A DNA stretch of 17,255 nt from VBDM01 sp035280025. GTDB lineage: Bacteria > Pseudomonadota > Gammaproteobacteria > Burkholderiales > SG8-39. Both the position numbers and the translations under genes were made by a program. Position 1 is the first letter of the stretch; every line of letters begins with the position of its first letter. Positions 15,041 through 17,255 of the stretch are shown here, piece after piece. The DNA lies in contig DATEGT010000162.1 of the NCBI GenBank assembly GCA_035280025.1, forward strand, positions 1 through 17,255, given 5' to 3'. The notes under the pieces are model-generated. The model did not search any database. It had not been told where the DNA came from and worked only from the letters and a program-made list of their open reading frames with translations.

Positions 15041-16093
15041 CTACGCCGCTTTGACCGACGGCGACGATGGCCTCGCCGTGCTCGGGGTGCACATGACCAC
15101 GCGGTTGCGGCCCGCGGCCTTCGCCTTGTACAGGGCGACGTCGGCCGCGCGCAGCACCGCCTCGCCGCTGTCGCCGTAGCTCGGAAAACTCGCCAGCCCG
15201 ATCGACACGGTCAGCTTGAGCGTGCCCTCTCCGGCGGCGATGCTCGCCTGTTCGATCGTCCTGCGCACCGCTTCGGCGCGCGATCGCAGCGCCGTCTTCC
15301 CCGTCCCCGGAAGAATGATCACGAACTCCTCCCCGCCGGCCCGGCAGGCAATGTCTTCCTCCCGCACGCACGACGCGAGCTCCCCGGCGATGCCGCGCAG
15401 CGCGCTGTCGCCGACCTCGTGCCCCAGGGTGTCGTTCACCCTCTTGAAATGATCCACGTCTATGGCCATGACCCCGACCGCGGCACTCCCGCGGCGCGCG
15501 CGCAGGACTTCGCGGTGCAGGCTCTCCTCGAGCTGGCGCCGGTTGTACAGGCCCGTGAGGGGATCGCGCATCGCCCGCATGTTGAGGTCCAGCTGCCACA
15601 TCGCCTGCCGCGCGAGGATGCGCAGGGTATCGAGCTGCCGGGCGTCCAGCTGCCGCGGCACGAAATCGGCGACGCACAGCGTGCCGAGCGCGTAATCCTG
15701 GGGAGTCACCAGTGGAGCGCCGGCGTAGAAGCGTATGTTCGGCGAGCCGGCCACCAGCGGATGGCCCGCGAAGCGCGCGTCCTCGCGCGCGTCCGGGACG
15801 ATGAAGACGTCGCGCTGGCGGATGGCGTGCCCGCAGAAGAAATCCGGGTACGGAAGCTCGCGCAGATCGATGCCGTGCGCCGACTTGAAGAACAGCCGGT
15901 TCGTGTCGACGAGGCTCACCAGCGAAAGGGGCGTCTCGCAGATGCTCGCGGCCAGGGAGGTCAGATCGTCGAAACGGGCCTCGCGCCCGGTGTCGAGCAC
16001 GCAGTAGCCGCGCAACGCGGAAAGCCGCGCGCTCTCCTCCGCACCGGAGGACTGGCGCCGCGCGACCGTGCTCCCTGATTGCTCTGCCGCCAT
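15041..16093 (-). CDS. Diguanylate cyclase with N-terminal GAF domain
   Basis: A 350-residue soluble protein predicted to make the second messenger cyclic di-GMP from two GTP. Residues about 20-165 form a GAF sensor domain (RLSALRGYCVLDTGREARFDDLT..., SLVSLVDTNRLFFKS, FCGHAIRQ, FYAGAPLVTPQDYALGTLCV), of the type often found before GGDEF domains. The GGDEF domain starts at DPLTGLYNRRQLEESL (177-192), with DVDHFKRVNDTLGHEVGD, the active-site GGEEF at 253-257 and the inhibitory I-site RxxD (REED, 244-247) five residues before it, so product inhibition is expected. No membrane segments are seen. The ATG at 16093 is chosen because it directly precedes the GAF domain; the frame stays open further upstream but there runs over the neighbouring gene. 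The ribosome site is poor. Confidence 0.92.
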   Translation of the reverse strand: MAAEQSGSTVARRQSSGAEESARLSALRGYCVLDTGREARFDDLTSLAASICETPLSLVSLVDTNRLFFKSAHGIDLRELPYPDFFCGHAIRQRDVFIVPDAREDARFAGHPLVAGSPNIRFYAGAPLVTPQDYALGTLCVADFVPRQLDARQLDTLRILARQAMWQLDLNMRAMRDPLTGLYNRRQLEESLHREVLRARRGSAAVGVMAIDVDHFKRVNDTLGHEVGDSALRGIAGELASCVREEDIACRAGGEEFVIILPGTGKTALRSRAEAVRRTIEQASIAAGEGTLKLTVSIGLASFPSYGDSGEAVLRAADVALYKAKAAGRNRVVMCTPSTARPSSPSVKAA

Positions 16094-16260
16094 TTCGGAT
16101 TCTGCGATTCGATATTGGACGACGGGGAGCGACAATCTACACCGGAGGCAGGACGGCGACAAGGCGCGCGCGAGGGCTCGAACGCGTTTGCGCGAGAGTG
16201 AAAGTGCTTCCTCAAGCAAGCCGCATAACGCCTTGCGAGCGAAAGCAGTTTGGCCCGGAC
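16094..16260. other. Intergenic region between the MetE-like gene and the diguanylate cyclase gene
   Basis: These 167 bp carry no convincing gene. Read on the minus strand, TTGTCG and TCGAAT stand 17 bp apart shortly before the cyclase start and are a weak promoter candidate. A 5-bp perfect hairpin with a 4-nt loop (TGCTT/AAGCA, 16205-16218) lies about 43 bp beyond the end of the MetE-like gene and is followed by only a few T residues, so it is at best a weak terminator. Confidence 0.35.
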
Positions 16261-17255
16261 CTAAGCGGGCGAGCCCCACACCTCCGTTGCGACCTCCACG
16301 ACGAGCTCGAGCTTGCTGCGCTGCGTTTCTTCCGAGATCGGGTTCCCGCGGAACGTGCTCGCGAACCCGCACTGCGGGCTGAGGCAGAGGTTCTCCAGCG
16401 GCACGTACCTGGCCGCGGCCTCGATCCGGCGCTTGAGCGCGTCCTTGGACTCGAGCGGGGCCGTCTTGGTGCTCACCAGGCCGAGCACGACCCGCTTGGA
16501 CGAGCCTCGCGGCAGGAAGCGCAGCGGCTCGAATCCGCCGGAGCGCTCGTCGTCGTACTCCAGGAAGTACGCGTCCGCGTCGACGCCCCCGAACAGGACT
16601 TCGGCCACCGGCTCGTAGCCGCCGCGCGCCGCCCATTGCCCCACGGAGTTGCCCCGGCAGACGTGGATGCCGACCGTCATCCCCGCCGGCCGGCCGGCGA
16701 TCGCCGAGTTGATCAACCCGGCGAACTGTCCCGGCAGCCGCGCCAGGTCGTAGCCGTCGCGCCGGTAGGTCTCGGCCAGCTTGGGATCGCAGAGAAAGGC
16801 GAAATTGGTGTCGTCGAGCTGCACGTACCGGCACCCGGCGTCGCCGAGCTGCGCCAGCTCTTCACGGTAGACCTTCGCGATGTCGGCGTGAAATTCCGCG
16901 AGGTCCGGGTAGGCGTCCAGGCTCACCGCCGCGCGGCCGCCGCGCAGGAGCATGGTCGGCGAGGGCATGGTCTGCTTCGCGGTGCGGCGGGTGTTCGATT
17001 TCACGAACCTGAAATTGTCGACTTCGATCGGGCGCGCGTGCCGCAGCTTCCCGGTGATCGCGAACGCGCGGGGCGCGAAGGGTTTTCCGGCCTCGGTCCT
17101 CTTTCCGTCGAAGGCGCTCGCCGTGTCCTTCACGTCCAGCCGCCCCGCCGCCTTCGCGCCGTCGAGCTTCTCGATGAAGTCGGCGTGGAAGGAGGTGCGC
17201 CGGTACTCGCCGTCGGTGATCGCGTGGAGCCCGACCGACTCCTGCATCCGGATCA
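16261..17255 (-). CDS. Core-MetE family protein, YxjG/YxjH type, N-terminus outside window
   Basis: The visible ~330 residues belong to the cobalamin-independent methionine synthase family in its single-domain form, related to Bacillus YxjG/YxjH. The frame is open to the window end (IR before MQESVGLHAITDGEYRR), so the ATG at 17247 is internal; family members have about 370 residues and only the N-terminus is missing. Zinc ligands are intact: IHVCRGNS (His and Cys), YFLEYDDERSGGFEPLRF (Glu) and LSPQCGFAS (Cys), with substrate-binding QLDDTNF. Sequence and spacing differ clearly from the MesD-like protein at 9994-11022, so this is a different branch, not a recent duplicate. Proposed role is methyl transfer to homocysteine, but many members of this branch are uncharacterised. 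The stop TAG is at 16263-16261. Confidence 0.88.
   Translation of the reverse strand, partial: IRMQESVGLHAITDGEYRRTSFHADFIEKLDGAKAAGRLDVKDTASAFDGKRTEAGKPFAPRAFAITGKLRHARPIEVDNFRFVKSNTRRTAKQTMPSPTMLLRGGRAAVSLDAYPDLAEFHADIAKVYREELAQLGDAGCRYVQLDDTNFAFLCDPKLAETYRRDGYDLARLPGQFAGLINSAIAGRPAGMTVGIHVCRGNSVGQWAARGGYEPVAEVLFGGVDADAYFLEYDDERSGGFEPLRFLPRGSSKRVVLGLVSTKTAPLESKDALKRRIEAAARYVPLENLCLSPQCGFASTFRGNPISEETQRSKLELVVEVATEVWGSPA

Noticed and set aside
12540..15179. Open frame of 879 codons on the plus strand
   Set aside because: Antisense shadow of the molybdoenzyme gene with low-complexity, charge-rich composition and no recognisable domain.
16205..16218. Terminator of the minus-strand MetE-like gene
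   Set aside because: Stem of only 5 bp, a poor T tract, and about 43 bp away from the stop; mentioned only as a weak possibility in the intergenic entry.
16094..16834. N-terminal extension of the diguanylate cyclase to 597 residues
   Set aside because: The extension runs through the MetE-like gene in a different frame; the GAF domain begins right after the ATG at 16093.
1..17255. CRISPR arrays, insertion sequences, tRNA or rRNA genes, prophage or plasmid functions
   Set aside because: No regularly spaced direct repeats, transposase or integrase motifs, or recognisable structural RNA sequences were seen on reading both strands.

Overview
The window is high-GC, densely coded DNA with no mobile element, CRISPR array or RNA gene that I can see. 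The gene set suggests a free-living aerobic proteobacterium, most likely a betaproteobacterium (Burkholderiales or a related metagenomic lineage). Pointers are a DnaE2/ImuC-type polymerase, an orphan Bug/TctC receptor without its membrane partners, a branched-chain-amino-acid-type ABC cassette, a LigAB-type dioxygenase and a CoxL-type molybdoenzyme subunit. The taxonomic call is inference from gene content, not from a marker gene.

Layout. At 1-1234 (+) lies the C-terminal part of error-prone polymerase DnaE2, convergent with and overlapping by 7 bp a cyclopropane-fatty-acid synthase (1228-2436, -). An 85-bp divergent intergenic region with a perfect inverted repeat at the cfa start separates cfa from a secreted Bug-family solute receptor (2522-3490, +). 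Then follows a run of ten plus-strand genes (3571-12669): a periplasmic substrate-binding protein, a strong intrinsic terminator, two permeases, two ATPases, a protein-isoaspartate methyltransferase, a small LigA-like and a LigB-like subunit of a class III extradiol dioxygenase, a core-MetE protein closely resembling MesD, and a PafA-like alkaline phosphatase. Except at the terminator, genes overlap or lie within 26 nt, and five use GTG and one TTG as start.

The last part is on the minus strand: a CoxL-like molybdopterin subunit (12666-14957) whose stop codon interlocks with that of the phosphatase in a CTAG tetranucleotide, a GAF-GGDEF diguanylate cyclase (15041-16093), and the 3' part of a second core-MetE protein of the YxjG/YxjH type (16261 to the window end).

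Working together: the most coherent reading is an uptake-and-catabolism operon. The HAAT-type ABC transporter would import an organic acid, perhaps aromatic, and the LigAB-like enzyme would open a catecholic ring. The translationally coupled MesD-like protein would make methionine or perform a related methyl transfer. The most interesting point is this coupling of an O2-using dioxygenase to a MesD-like methionine synthase, whose characterised relatives need oxygen and the partner MesX; MesX is absent from the window.
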